Part shown: positions 53,240 to 63,425 of the stretch, in pieces
Numbering within the stretch: position 1 is the stretch's first letter
Layout of the letters: each line of letters opens with the position of its first letter
Assembly (NCBI GenBank): GCA_030704615.1
Contig: CM060731.1
Location: forward strand, 36,578,001 to 36,642,000
Reading direction: 5' to 3'
DNA: 64,000 nucleotides
DNA from: Takakia lepidozioides
Lineage: Eukaryota; Streptophyta; Takakiopsida; Takakiales; Takakiaceae
Notes under the pieces: model-generated
The model's database searches: none
What the model was told of the DNA's origin: nothing
What the model saw: only the letters and a program-made list of their open reading frames with translations
Made by a program: the position numbers and the translations under genes

Positions 53240-55112
53240 GCGGATTGAGCTCAACATGGTGGAGGAGCGAGTTGTTACCATTGGATTTGGCAAGGACATG
53301 CCTGCACGAGGCGCAGCTGCCAGCCCACAGGCACAAGGGACTGCCCAACAACGTGGTCAGGGGGGCAAGGTTTCCCAACCAAGTTCCATGGAGCTTACAG
53401 GGGACCTCAGGTGCAGAGGCCCGTGGCATCTTTTGCAGGCCAACAGCAACCAGGGGTGATATGTTGGACATGTGGAGGACCCCATGTCAAGAGAGATTGC
53501 CCAGAGTGGCAGAAGGCTGGCACAAGCACAGCCTGCACAGTTTGCAGTGTGGGCATTGTGGCAAGTATGGGCATGGAGATGCCCAGTGTTATGACTTGCA
53601 TCCTGAGTTGCGCCCAGGCCAGTTCCAAGGGAACAATGGTGGCCGGGGGCGAGGTGGACCAGCCCAGAGAGGACGAGGTGGTCGGGCACGAGGTGCAGGC
53701 CAAGGGCAAGCTCAACATGGCCAAGGACGCGGTGGTCAGGGTGTTGACCAAGGCATGGCCAACCGGCTTCAGCAGCTAGAGCAGAGGCTTGCTGTAATGG
53801 CTATAGCTCAGGCGGTACAACCGGCTCCCAGGCGGGATGGTCCACCTCCTGCTCCTGAGGGAGGAGATATGGGAGGCATGGGATTCATGTGCGGAGCAGC
53901 ACTACCACTAGAGCGGGTGGAGTCTGCTGCAGCCGTGTCTCGAGGAGCAGCACGAGTTCCTGAGCCACGAGGTGTAGAGGTGGGATTGGATTCACAGCGT
54001 GGGGAGGCAAGCCGTCAGGCGAGGCTTCCTCAGTCATTCACATTGGCGGAGACTGTGTCGACGCCATCCATGGCACCTAGTTCTCGCCCGACTGTTTTCG
54101 AGGCGGAGGTTACTATGCCATTGGGGAGAGCTACACGTGCAGCACTGACACCTGCTACCAAGGCTAGTGCAGCCGGTGTGTTTTGAGGGCAGCCACCTTT
54201 GTGTGTCAAGCCCACTGTTCTCGGCAACCATGATTGCGACGCCGGGGGTAAGGCCAGCTACAGTGTTCAGACTAGCAGCAACACTCTGTGAGAGTGGGGA
54301 GGTCACTTCATCTTCTGCGGAGTTACCGGAAGGTGTAGTGGCAGAGGGATCCTCAGATTTGAGGGTCAAGACTGCCACGGCTGCGCCATGGCAAGCTGCA
54401 GCTGCCAGGTTGACGGAGCTGCCAGCTAGGCCAGCCTTTGAGCGCGCCATGGTGACACCTGGAGTTGTCTTGTTAGACAACCAGGATGACATTTTCTCTT
54501 TGAGTGGACCGGCAGGCAAGAAGTACCGGCCACTGCGGGTCTTGTTGGACTCGGGAGCTCAGCCACTGATGTCGGGCAGAGCTGCTATTGCAGGTTTGGG
54601 CCTCATGGAGGCGGATATGGAGCCTTGTCCTTTCCAGATACAGACAATCTCGGGAGGATCAGAGCAGGCTCGGGGCATGACACGGCGTGAGTTGGCCATT
54701 GGACTACAAGCAGATCATCCTGTAGATGGCTCAATGATGCGAGCCAAGGCCGACAGACGCGGTCTCTTACGATGTCCTCGTTGGTGGGGCAGTGTGATAT
54801 CCCATGGGCTTCACCCTGGACTTTTGGGAGGAGTCAGAATCCTACAGGCCTGGATGGCAGTCAGGGGATGGTCGTCGTGCACAGCTCCCTGTGACATTCA
54901 TTGGGGGTATTGCGGCTGCCCAACGGGGCAAGATGCCAATACTAGCCGCCTTTACAGCTGTAGTTAGTTGGTCTGGAGAGTTGCTGGAAGGCAATGCCCA
55001 TGTAGAGGATGTGCCACCTCCAGCAGAGCAGGAGGATATGCATGGTATGGCGGAGTTGCCTGCCATGGTTGCTCACACTCCATTGTGGGGTACGAGCAAG
55101 GATTTGCAGTAG
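53221..55112 (+). pseudogene. Gag nucleocapsid and protease, copy B
   Basis: Open in pieces (53221-54186, 54167-54967, 54804-55112). The first zinc knuckle, intact as C-W-T-C-G-G-P-H-V-K-R-D-C, is near 53465; the second, C-G-H-C-G-K-Y-G-H-G-D-A-Q-C, is near 53560. Gly/Arg-rich linker; protease V-L-L-D-S-G-A-Q-P-L near 54541-54570. The piece from 54804 keeps the G-F-T-L-D-F-W-E-E-S segment. A TAG at 55110 precedes the methyltransferase. Confidence 0.75.
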
Positions 55113-55410
55113 GTTGCTGATCGACGGGTGCAACAAGCCTGGGTAGAGGCTTTTGTACCGTCAGGAGAGGAGGAGAGTGCGGGTATTGCACCAGAACCAC
55201 CTCAGTTGTCACCATTGGATACCTCATCTATTGTGTGGCAGTATATGGATGAAGGCATTTGCCTTCTGGACTTGTTTGGCGGGATCAGCACCGGATTGGC
55301 TGCTGTGCTACAGGCAGGTGTGCGGGTAGAGGCGTTACCTGTATGTGAGAGGGATGAGACTGCACGACGCATCTCACTGCGCCATGTGGCTCAGTTGGTA
55401 CAGCAGTACC
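55113..55410 (+). pseudogene. C5 methyltransferase N-terminal fragment, copy B
   Basis: Carries motif I G-I-C-L-L-D-L-F-G-G-I-S-T-G at about 55255-55296 and R-H-V-A-Q-L-V-Q-Q-Y, then stops at the insertion point. Catalytic motif IV is absent. The downstream half may lie beyond the nested element, outside the window. Confidence 0.8.
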
Positions 55411-55534
55411 TGTTAGAGGACTGTAGGGGACTAAGACACTTATACGGGATCTGTAGGGTACCCTTAATTTTTGCACAGACTGAGACAAACAGGAACCTTA
55501 GGGGTGACAGCAGCGCACTGTAGAGGGGGGTTAC

Positions 55535-55745
55535 ATAGCCACACACACAGCCGACACAGCAGTCACAGCCCACACAGCCAACACAGCCCATCACAGTCGT
55601 CACAGCACACACAGCCCGTCACAGTCGTCACAGCCCACACAGCCCACACAGCCCGTCACAGTCGTCACAGCAGACACAGCCCACACAGCCAGTCACAGCC
55701 CGACACAGCCAAACACAGCCAGTCACCGCTTGACACAGCTGTCAC
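55535..55745 (+). repeat. CACAGCC minisatellite near the 5' end of the nested element
   Basis: About 20 irregular units of the type CACAGCC(C/G)(A/T)CACAG and GTCGTCACAG. A similar array is at the 3' end of the polyprotein gene. Confidence 0.8.
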
Positions 55746-56256
55746 GATAATAGGGAACGAAGAGTAGGACAGGGAACGACTGTGGGGAACAACACCTGTG
55801 AAGGGAACATGTTAGTTCACATACGACGGTTAGAGAGGGAAACGGTTAGAACCGCGGATAGGAGGATAAAGGGAGAAACGGGGAATGAAGAAGGGATTAT
55901 GATTCGGGGGAGGAGGATTTCGGAGTGAGACGGGAGCGGAAGTCGGTGAGCACGATGAAGGAGGAAAGAGGATTAGTAGATGCTTGTTATATGCAAAGCT
56001 GTAGGGATATTGTAGAGGAGAATAGAGACACAATGGCTTCGGCCTGATACCTGATAAATCATAATCTGATACTTATACGATACAATCACACTGTGTAGAG
56101 AGATCTGAGTGAAGCTGTGGATTGAATGGAGGAGTGAAGGAAACCGATAAATTGATGAAGCAAACTGATACTTAATTATCAATGGTAAGGTAGCTAAGAT
56201 GAATGCGGAAAAGGAAACAAATAGGAAACACCCCCATGATACACTAGCTGTAGGTC

Positions 56257-56952
56257 ATGACTGATTGTTCTGCGCGGGCTGAGTACTTAGAGATTTCCAA
56301 CTCTTCTATCTTGGAGTTTCCGCCTCGGATAGCGAAGGGATGGGTGAGTAAAAGCCGCGCGACATTTGGCGACCATACTGGGGACCTGGGACATGAACAA
56401 CCAGATGTGACAGGCATCTGGTGGGATCATGGTGGTTGGACCATTAAAGAATTTGAAGTGAATCAAATTCCCTGTGGAACGAAGGAAGAAAGATTGTCCA
56501 AACAATTCTTTCAAAGGTTCTTGGAATTGCCAGACGGATGTAAAGAAAATATTCTTAAACGAGTGCATGATGCTGATCCAGAATGGGGTCTGGAGAAAGG
56601 AGTGATAAAGATTTATCAGGTAGCCTGTAGAGGAAGAGCACGTTGGTTACCAACATTAGTTTATGTGATAGCGTTGCTATCCATTAAACGAGTAGAGTTT
56701 GAAGGCTGGGAAGAAAGAAAGGTGAATGTTTATACTCATATGCATGAAGAGCTTGTACTGGTAAAGAATTGGATTCCAAAGGATATTTTGTGGATCAAAC
56801 TCACACCAAGAACAGCTTTTCAGACTTGTTTGCCATATGGTTATATGGTAACGGAGACTTCAAGTATAGCCAAGGGTGCATTGAAGCTTGAAAGAAATCC
56901 AGGCATATACGAGAGATATTACAGAAGAGAGTTTTGGTTATTGCCACATTAA
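56257..56952 (+). CDS. First pre-gag ORF of the nested Ty3/gypsy element, unknown function
   Basis: 231 residues from an ATG, no interruption, codon use like the polyprotein downstream. Rich in Trp, Lys and Glu, with W-W-D-H-G-G-W and F-F-Q-R-F-L-E-L-P-D segments; no signal peptide and one moderately hydrophobic stretch (L-V-Y-V-I-A-L-L-S-I). I recognise no family. It lies 21 bp before the next ORF, suggesting translation from one transcript by reinitiation or splicing. A Gag N-terminal (matrix-like) role is possible but unsupported. Confidence 0.6.
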   Translation: MTDCSARAEYLEISNSSILEFPPRIAKGWVSKSRATFGDHTGDLGHEQPDVTGIWWDHGGWTIKEFEVNQIPCGTKEERLSKQFFQRFLELPDGCKENILKRVHDADPEWGLEKGVIKIYQVACRGRARWLPTLVYVIALLSIKRVEFEGWEERKVNVYTHMHEELVLVKNWIPKDILWIKLTPRTAFQTCLPYGYMVTETSSIAKGALKLERNPGIYERYYRREFWLLPH

Positions 56953-56973
56953 AAGAAATGAAAGACATGGGAC

Positions 56974-57666
56974 ATGAGTGATGAAAGAGAAGCTAGACGA
57001 CAAAGATATTCATCAAAAAGAGAAAGCTATCTGAAAGCTAATTATCCATATCTTTGGGAGAGAGGAATAGACATAGGGGAATCATCTGGACCTCTCACAC
57101 CATCAAGATCAAAAAGTGCATCACCTATACCGGAAGAACTAGAGTTGGATGCCACTCCTTCTGTTTCTTTGCAAGAAAGATTAAGGGAATTGGTACAGGA
57201 AGAAGATCAATCACGAGGTGAAAGATCTGAGGTACATCCTTGGATAAAAGACTTGACAGAAATCTTTGATAAGAGTTGGCATGGAACACCAAAAGCAGGA
57301 ACTCCAGTTTCTGAAGCAGAAGATGAAGAAGGAGATGAGGATGTGGCAGAGCCAACGGAGAGTTCAGACTCTCCAACACCATTACAGTTGAGTTACATGA
57401 GTGAAGAAGAAACCCAAGGGCAGAACTTGGAGGATGAAAACAGAGAGAAGAAATTGGAAGAGGAAGAATATGAAGAAGTAGACCCAACAGCTGAGGTTGA
57501 GACTACAACCAGGACATCCCAACCCGTTGGACCTGGATCAAGTGGAGCACTTAGATCACAGGCCAACGAAGGTGTCGGCTCAGGGGGATCAGGCGGGCTG
57601 CCTGGATCTGGCTCTGGGGGACAGGGAGTGTGGGAAGTAGTGCAACTGAAGCTGGGAATACTGTGA
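56974..57666 (+). CDS. Second pre-gag ORF, acidic, overlapping Gag-Pol
   Basis: 230 residues, strongly acidic and disordered in the middle (runs such as E-E-E-E-Y-E-E-V-D), with a Gly/Ser-rich end. Its last 37 bases overlap the Gag-Pol frame, which is in the -1 register. Gag-Pol has no good ATG near its start, so a -1 frameshift in the overlap region (GGGGGA at 57616 and 57583 are the only slippery-like runs, neither a canonical heptamer) would fuse this as the Gag N-terminus. That is inference. Alternatively translation restarts. Confidence 0.6.
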   Translation: MSDEREARRQRYSSKRESYLKANYPYLWERGIDIGESSGPLTPSRSKSASPIPEELELDATPSVSLQERLRELVQEEDQSRGERSEVHPWIKDLTEIFDKSWHGTPKAGTPVSEAEDEEGDEDVAEPTESSDSPTPLQLSYMSEEETQGQNLEDENREKKLEEEEYEEVDPTAEVETTTRTSQPVGPGSSGALRSQANEGVGSGGSGGLPGSGSGGQGVWEVVQLKLGIL

Positions 57667-60600
57667 ATATCGTGGGGCCAGAAGCAGGGAGTGCTCAAGG
57701 GCCACCACTTGGTGGAAGATCCACCACAAAAACAACAGGTCCAGAAGGACCAGCACCAGCAAGGGTGCCAGCACCTGTCAGTGGGCAGAAGGTAGGGCCA
57801 CAGATGGCGTTACAACCAACACGGGCAAAACCACCCTTTCCAATATATTCAGGAAAAGGGGATCCCGATGTACACATTAGCCAATTTGAGCACATGTGTA
57901 TAGTGAACAATGAGAATGGCGATGATGCCAAGATGAGACTGTTTCCTTGTTCACTTATCAAGAAAGCAAGTGAATGGTATGCAAGATTCCCTGATAATCA
58001 TTTCCTAACCTGGAATGGCTTGAATACAGCATTTCGAAATAGGTTCAGGACAAGTAAAACTGAGGATGAAGTGTATGGAAGTTTACAACAGCTGAAGCAG
58101 AAGAAGCATGAAACTGTTGAAGAGTATATGGAGAAGATGGAATTGATGATGAAAAAGCTGGCTGCAGTACCAGCACCCGGTTTACAGAAGACTTGGTTTG
58201 TGAGTGGACTAAGACCAGAGTTGCAGAAGAAAGTGGATATGTTACCCCATAATACAGTGGAGGAGGCATTTGAAACTGCAAACAGAATTGAGCAATTGGG
58301 AATGCTCAGGAGAGAGAAAAAGGAAGATGAGGACTCTGAAGATGAGTCAGATGAAGAAGAAGAGCAAGAACTAAAAAGAAAGAGTAAGAGAAAGGAAAAG
58401 TTGAAGAGGGATAACTATGAGAAAAGATTGGAAGAAATCTTGAAGAAGTATGCCACAGAGGCTGCAACACATTGGAGGAAGGGTGTATGGTGTGCAAAGT
58501 GCCAGAATGAAGGCCATACCACTACAGAATGCCACATGAAGGAGAAACACTGTACTATCTGTAAAATGGATAACCATTCTACTGAGAATTGTTACTACAA
58601 CAGAAGGACAGCTGCAAGAGAACCTAGGCAAGTGAGGGTGCATCAGGTGCAGCCCCAGCCAAGAAGAAGCAATGATCAGGACCACTATGGTAGGTCTGGT
58701 GGTTATAACAATGGCATGGAAGGGAGAGGTAATTCAAGAGGGAATTACCAAGGAAATTCCAGAGGCAACTATCAGGGTAATCCAAGGGGGAATTACCAGC
58801 CCGGGAATCAGGATTATAGAAATAATCCAAGAACAGACCAAGGGCGAGGACCCAATGGTGAAGAGCTATGTTACTATTGTAATCAGCCAGGACATCGCAA
58901 GGCAGCCTGTTCATTCTGGATAAGACACCAGAATGAGATGAGAGCTCCTGTGAATGAGGGCCCAGTGGTGGCAGCTCACATGGTTAGGCCATGTGTTGTA
59001 CCAGAAGTAAGTACAATGATAGTAACAAGAAGTAAAGCCAAACTAATACCTCCAGTAGAAGAGGAAGAAGATGAGACTGGAAGTGGCAATGATATGCCTG
59101 AAGATGAAGAGACTTGGAAAGATGAGAAGGAACTGCACAAGGAAGTGGCAGATACTATAAGGGAAATGCAAAAGAGTACGGATATTCCTGTGGCAGATTC
59201 CTCTGATTCGGATGGAGAAAAAGAGGGGAGTGAGGAAGAAAGGAAAAAAGAAGATGCAGACATGCAAAGTAATGAAGAGACTTTGGCTGAAGTAATATGT
59301 CAGACCAAAGCAGAAATTACCATTGGACAGCTATTAGCTGTGGCACCTTATTGTAGGCACAGGCTGTATCAGGCAATCAATCGAATTGCCCAAGAGACAG
59401 GAAACACAGACCTGAACAGCAAGGTGACCAGTTATAATGTGAAGCCGGAAGGGCGAGAACCAGTCATGGACTTTGATGATTCTATGCCAGTAATCCAATT
59501 GAGAATTGGAAGCACAGAACTAACTGATGTACTGATAGATGGTGGTTCTGGAGTAAATATCATGACAGACCAATTAAGGAAGAAGCTTGGTCTAAGTAAC
59601 ATGAAACCAGCCCCATTTACAGTAACAATGGCAGATCAAAGAAGTGTACAGCCATTGGGATTAATAAGAGGAGTTAAGATACAGATACAGAAAATGATCT
59701 TTATGATCACAGTAACTGTATTAAAAATGGATGAAGTCATGGAGGCTTACTCCTTATTATTGGGACGTCCGTGGCTGAAACAGGCCAGGGTATTCCATGA
59801 CTGGAATTCTCAGTTACTAACTGTGCATAATGGGATGCACGAGATACAAATTACCACAAAGAAATCTAGTAGATTACCTGCTACAAGAAGACCTCGAGGA
59901 GTCAGAGAGTATGACTGGAGGGGAGGACTGGATGAGGAGCAGGAAGCTACCCTATTTGCTGCACACCCAGAATGGGAGCAGGTTGCAGAGATGCGGCTGG
60001 AAAGCCTAAGTTGTTTGAGAGGTATCTGCTGTGGTGTAGTGACAGCAACACCAACTGAAGAAGAAACCAGCATTTACCCATCACATTTCTATGAAGAAAG
60101 AGAAGGAGAAATAGAAATCCTAGAAGAACCAGCCACTGTGAGCTTACAGGATGAAGTGGTGACTGGTTGGACAATCACAGCTGATGAGCAGGTGAGAGAA
60201 GTAAATGTGGGAACTCAGGAGGAACCGAGGATGGTGAAAGTAGGAGCTGATTTGGAGCCGGAATTCTTCGAAGAAGCTAAAAGCTTGTTCATCAAATACA
60301 GAGATGTATTTGCTTGGAGCTATGAGGATCTAAAAGGGATACCACCTGAAGTCTGTCAGCATAAAATTGAACTGGAACCAGGGTCAGTACCAATCAAGCA
60401 GGCGAGGTATAGAATGAATCCCAACTACGCACAGAAGGTTGGAGAAGAGATAAAGAAGTTGGCTGAGGCTAAGTTTATATACCCAATAGAGTATACAACT
60501 TGGTTGTCACCCATTGTTATAGTTCCCAAGAAGAATGGCAAACTAAGAGTATGTGTGAACTATAAGAAGCTGAATGCTTGTACGAAGAAAGATCCTTTCC

Positions 60601-63374
60601 CTTTGCCATTCACAGAAGCAGTATTAGACACTGTGGCAGGCCATGAGATGTACTCATTCATGGATGGCTTCAGTGGTTATAATCAAGTGCAAGTGGCAGA
60701 AGAAGACCAAGGGAAAACAGCTTTCATCACAGACTGGGGGGCTTATGCATACAAAGTCATGCCCTTTGGACTTTGTAATGCACCAGCGACCTTTCAGAGA
60801 GTGATAAGTGAATCTTTTCATGAGTATCTGGATGATTTCATGCAGGTATTCTTGGATGATTTCAGTGTGTACAGCTCTAAGAATGAGCACTTGCATAAAT
60901 TGGAGTTATGCCTGGCCAGATGCAGGATGAGAGGTCTGGGCTTGAATCCAGAGAAGTGTACTTTCTGTGTGAACTCAGGGGTGCTTCTGGGACACATTGT
61001 GTGTAAGAAGGGACTTCTTGTGGATCCCAGGAAGACAGAGTCCATTAAAGTCTCTCCACCACCAGTGAATGTTAAGAGTTTAAGGAGATTCCTTGGGCAA
61101 ACCAGTTATTACAGAAGATTTGTCAAAAGGTATGCACAAATAGCAGCACCATTGAGCAAGCTTCTGAAGAAAGATGCAGTGTTTGCATGGACAGCTGAAT
61201 GTCAACAGGCGTTTGAGGAACTTACACTGTCAGTAACAACTACACCTGTGCTGATTAACCCTCACTGGCATGTAGTATTTCATGTTCACTGCGATGCATC
61301 AGGAGAAGCGTTGGGAGCGGTGTTAGCCCAGAATGTTACAGGGAATATAGATTCACCTGTGTACTATGCTAGCCGGTTGATGAACAGTGCTGAGAGGAAC
61401 TATAGCACAACGGAAAGAGAAGCATTGGCAATGATCTATGCAGTGAAGAAATTCAGGCATTACCTATTGGGAAGAAAGTTTATGTTTTATGTGGATCACC
61501 AGGCTCTGATATATCTGGTGAACAAACCTTTGATAAGTGGAAGGATAGCGAGGTGGTTAATAATCTTGCATGAGTTTGAGTTCGAGGTTATTTACAAGCC
61601 TGGCCGTTTGCATCTTGTGGCAGATCATTTGTCACGACTAACAACAGGAGAGGCCGCCACAGGAGTGGACGATCAGTTACCTGATGCGAGTTTATTTGTA
61701 ATGGAGGTGCAAGGAAGTGCAGATGAATGGTTAGATTGGCAGTGGCCAATCAGATACTACCTTGCTCATGGTCAGTGCCCACCTAGTTATGGTAAGGAGC
61801 AGAGGAAGAGAATTGCTATCAGAGCTTTACCTTATACTATGGTAGGAAGCAGAATGTATAAGTTAGGACCTGATGGAGTACTAAAACGATGCTTGTACCA
61901 CCATGAAGTAAATAAAGTCTTGGAGGAAGTTCATAAAGGAGTGGCTGGAGGTCATTTTGGAGAAGAGACTACCAGTAGAAAGATACTACTCGCAGGATAC
62001 TGGTGGCCTACTTTGTTCAAAGATGTACATGAGTATTGTCAGAAGTGTGATGAATGTCAGAGGCTAGGACCTTTGCAGAGATCTGGAAGAATGGCCTTGC
62101 ATCCTACAATGCCTACGGAACCATTTCAGAAATGGGGACTAGACTTTGTTGGACCAATTAATCCACCATCCAAGAATACACGAAACAGGTACATAATTAC
62201 AGCCACTGATTATACTACAAAGTGGGTGGAAGCTAAAGCTTTGAGGGACAACACAGCCAAGTCCACAGCAAGGTTCCTGTACGAGAACATACTTACACGA
62301 TTTGGATGTCCCTTAGAATTTATCAGTGATCAAGGAAGTCACTTCATGAATGAGACCATTGAGTTATTGACTAAAGAGTTTATGATTGTGCATAGAAAGA
62401 GTACAACATATTACCCACAGGGTAATGGGCAGGCAGAGGCTACCAACAAAATACTATGTACTATCTTGGCTAAGATAGTCAATGCAAACAGAACGGATTG
62501 GGATACAAAGCTGCTGACAGCTTTGTGGTCATACAGGACTTCATATAAAGTCACCACTAAGTATACACCATTCCAATTAGTTTATGGTATGGAAGCCTTA
62601 CTTCCAGTGGAATTCCTGTTACCTACCATGAGAACGGAGTGGGGAAAAAGAATGGAATTGCAAGACTCCATCAAGGTCAGGAAACATGAATTATACCATG
62701 TGGAAGAAGTACGTGCTGATGCAGCTGATAATATGACCAGAATTCAGATGAAGCGAAAGGAACAGTTTGATGAAGGCAAATTAAAGACTTTTAAGACGGG
62801 GGATTTGGTTCTATGGTTGCAGAAGAAAGGAAAGATTCAAGCTTCTAAGCTTAAATCACCATGGAAAGGACCTTATGTCATACAAAAGATGTATGATAAC
62901 AACACAGCCATGTTACAAACCATTAACAAAGAAATGCTGGGAAGAGTCAATGCAAATAAGTTGAAGGGGTACAGTGGTATCCATGACAAACCCCTGCAGC
63001 ATGATTTGCATGTTGAACCGCAAGAGCAGTCACGGGCTGCACCAGTGTTACGAACGGAGTATGGAACACTTGTCGCTAGGCCCAGTATATATGACCGGGG
63101 TGGGCAAAACAAACGTGACACAGCCTATCACAGCCCATCACGGCGTGACACAGCCTATCACAGCCCATCACGGCGTGACACAGCCTATCACAGCCCATCA
63201 CGACGTGACACAGCAACCACAGCCCAGCAAGGCGCAACACAGCCCACAGCCCGTCACGACGTGACACAGCCAACCACAACCCAGCAAGGCGCAACACAGC
63301 CTATCACAACCTACCGCAGCGTGTCACAGCCTATCACAGCTTACCACAGTGCAACACAGCCTATCACAGCGTAA
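57630..63374 (+). CDS. Ty3/gypsy Gag-Pol polyprotein, 1914 residues
   Basis: Intact frame with all domains in gypsy order. Capsid is at about 70-225. Three CCHC knuckles are near 287, 307 and 413. Aspartic protease L-I-D-G-G-S-G-V-N-I-M is near 633. Reverse transcriptase spans about 926-1134 with catalytic V-F-L-D-D-F near 1073. RNase H is about 1218-1335 (C-D-A-S-G, then V-D-H-Q-A-L). Integrase zinc finger H..H..C-Q-K-C-D-E-C is about 1434-1480, then catalytic L-D-F-V-G-P near 1504, S-D-Q-G-S near 1566 and G-N-G-Q-A-E-A near 1603. No chromodomain or PHD. The last 85 residues are a tandem repeat (R-R-D-T-A-Y-H-S-P-S) encoded by CACAGCC-type minisatellite. The annotated start is GTG; the real start is probably by frameshift from the ORF upstream. 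Likely coding-competent. Confidence 0.9.
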   Translation: MGSSATEAGNTVNIVGPEAGSAQGPPLGGRSTTKTTGPEGPAPARVPAPVSGQKVGPQMALQPTRAKPPFPIYSGKGDPDVHISQFEHMCIVNNENGDDAKMRLFPCSLIKKASEWYARFPDNHFLTWNGLNTAFRNRFRTSKTEDEVYGSLQQLKQKKHETVEEYMEKMELMMKKLAAVPAPGLQKTWFVSGLRPELQKKVDMLPHNTVEEAFETANRIEQLGMLRREKKEDEDSEDESDEEEEQELKRKSKRKEKLKRDNYEKRLEEILKKYATEAATHWRKGVWCAKCQNEGHTTTECHMKEKHCTICKMDNHSTENCYYNRRTAAREPRQVRVHQVQPQPRRSNDQDHYGRSGGYNNGMEGRGNSRGNYQGNSRGNYQGNPRGNYQPGNQDYRNNPRTDQGRGPNGEELCYYCNQPGHRKAACSFWIRHQNEMRAPVNEGPVVAAHMVRPCVVPEVSTMIVTRSKAKLIPPVEEEEDETGSGNDMPEDEETWKDEKELHKEVADTIREMQKSTDIPVADSSDSDGEKEGSEEERKKEDADMQSNEETLAEVICQTKAEITIGQLLAVAPYCRHRLYQAINRIAQETGNTDLNSKVTSYNVKPEGREPVMDFDDSMPVIQLRIGSTELTDVLIDGGSGVNIMTDQLRKKLGLSNMKPAPFTVTMADQRSVQPLGLIRGVKIQIQKMIFMITVTVLKMDEVMEAYSLLLGRPWLKQARVFHDWNSQLLTVHNGMHEIQITTKKSSRLPATRRPRGVREYDWRGGLDEEQEATLFAAHPEWEQVAEMRLESLSCLRGICCGVVTATPTEEETSIYPSHFYEEREGEIEILEEPATVSLQDEVVTGWTITADEQVREVNVGTQEEPRMVKVGADLEPEFFEEAKSLFIKYRDVFAWSYEDLKGIPPEVCQHKIELEPGSVPIKQARYRMNPNYAQKVGEEIKKLAEAKFIYPIEYTTWLSPIVIVPKKNGKLRVCVNYKKLNACTKKDPFPLPFTEAVLDTVAGHEMYSFMDGFSGYNQVQVAEEDQGKTAFITDWGAYAYKVMPFGLCNAPATFQRVISESFHEYLDDFMQVFLDDFSVYSSKNEHLHKLELCLARCRMRGLGLNPEKCTFCVNSGVLLGHIVCKKGLLVDPRKTESIKVSPPPVNVKSLRRFLGQTSYYRRFVKRYAQIAAPLSKLLKKDAVFAWTAECQQAFEELTLSVTTTPVLINPHWHVVFHVHCDASGEALGAVLAQNVTGNIDSPVYYASRLMNSAERNYSTTEREALAMIYAVKKFRHYLLGRKFMFYVDHQALIYLVNKPLISGRIARWLIILHEFEFEVIYKPGRLHLVADHLSRLTTGEAATGVDDQLPDASLFVMEVQGSADEWLDWQWPIRYYLAHGQCPPSYGKEQRKRIAIRALPYTMVGSRMYKLGPDGVLKRCLYHHEVNKVLEEVHKGVAGGHFGEETTSRKILLAGYWWPTLFKDVHEYCQKCDECQRLGPLQRSGRMALHPTMPTEPFQKWGLDFVGPINPPSKNTRNRYIITATDYTTKWVEAKALRDNTAKSTARFLYENILTRFGCPLEFISDQGSHFMNETIELLTKEFMIVHRKSTTYYPQGNGQAEATNKILCTILAKIVNANRTDWDTKLLTALWSYRTSYKVTTKYTPFQLVYGMEALLPVEFLLPTMRTEWGKRMELQDSIKVRKHELYHVEEVRADAADNMTRIQMKRKEQFDEGKLKTFKTGDLVLWLQKKGKIQASKLKSPWKGPYVIQKMYDNNTAMLQTINKEMLGRVNANKLKGYSGIHDKPLQHDLHVEPQEQSRAAPVLRTEYGTLVARPSIYDRGGQNKRDTAYHSPSRRDTAYHSPSRRDTAYHSPSRRDTATTAQQGATQPTARHDVTQPTTTQQGATQPITTYRSVSQPITAYHSATQPITA

Positions 63375-63425
63375 CACAGTATGACACAGCCTGTCACAGC
63401 TCAACACAGCCTACTAAAGTTACAC
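63110..63425 (+). repeat. CACAGCC minisatellite in the 3' coding end
   Basis: Units of about 30 bp (GTGACACAGCCTATCACAGC, then CCATCACGGC) repeated three times nearly exactly, then more degenerate copies through the stop codon at 63374 into the 3' untranslated region. Confidence 0.85.

Larger units (their letters stand above)
50458..55410 (+). mobile_element. C5-methyltransferase gypsy element, copy B (interrupted)
   Basis: Plus-strand copy colinear with copy A from TGGGAACAG through pre-gag, Gag, knuckles, protease and methyltransferase motif I. Homology ends abruptly after CAGCAGTACC at 55410, where another retroelement starts TGTTAGAGG. It is more decayed than copy A: frames are broken in every gene. 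Confidence 0.85.

Noticed and set aside
57580-57666. Canonical -1 programmed frameshift heptamer
   Set aside because: The overlap and register fit a -1 shift, but the GGGGGA runs do not form an X-XXY-YYZ heptamer in the correct frame.
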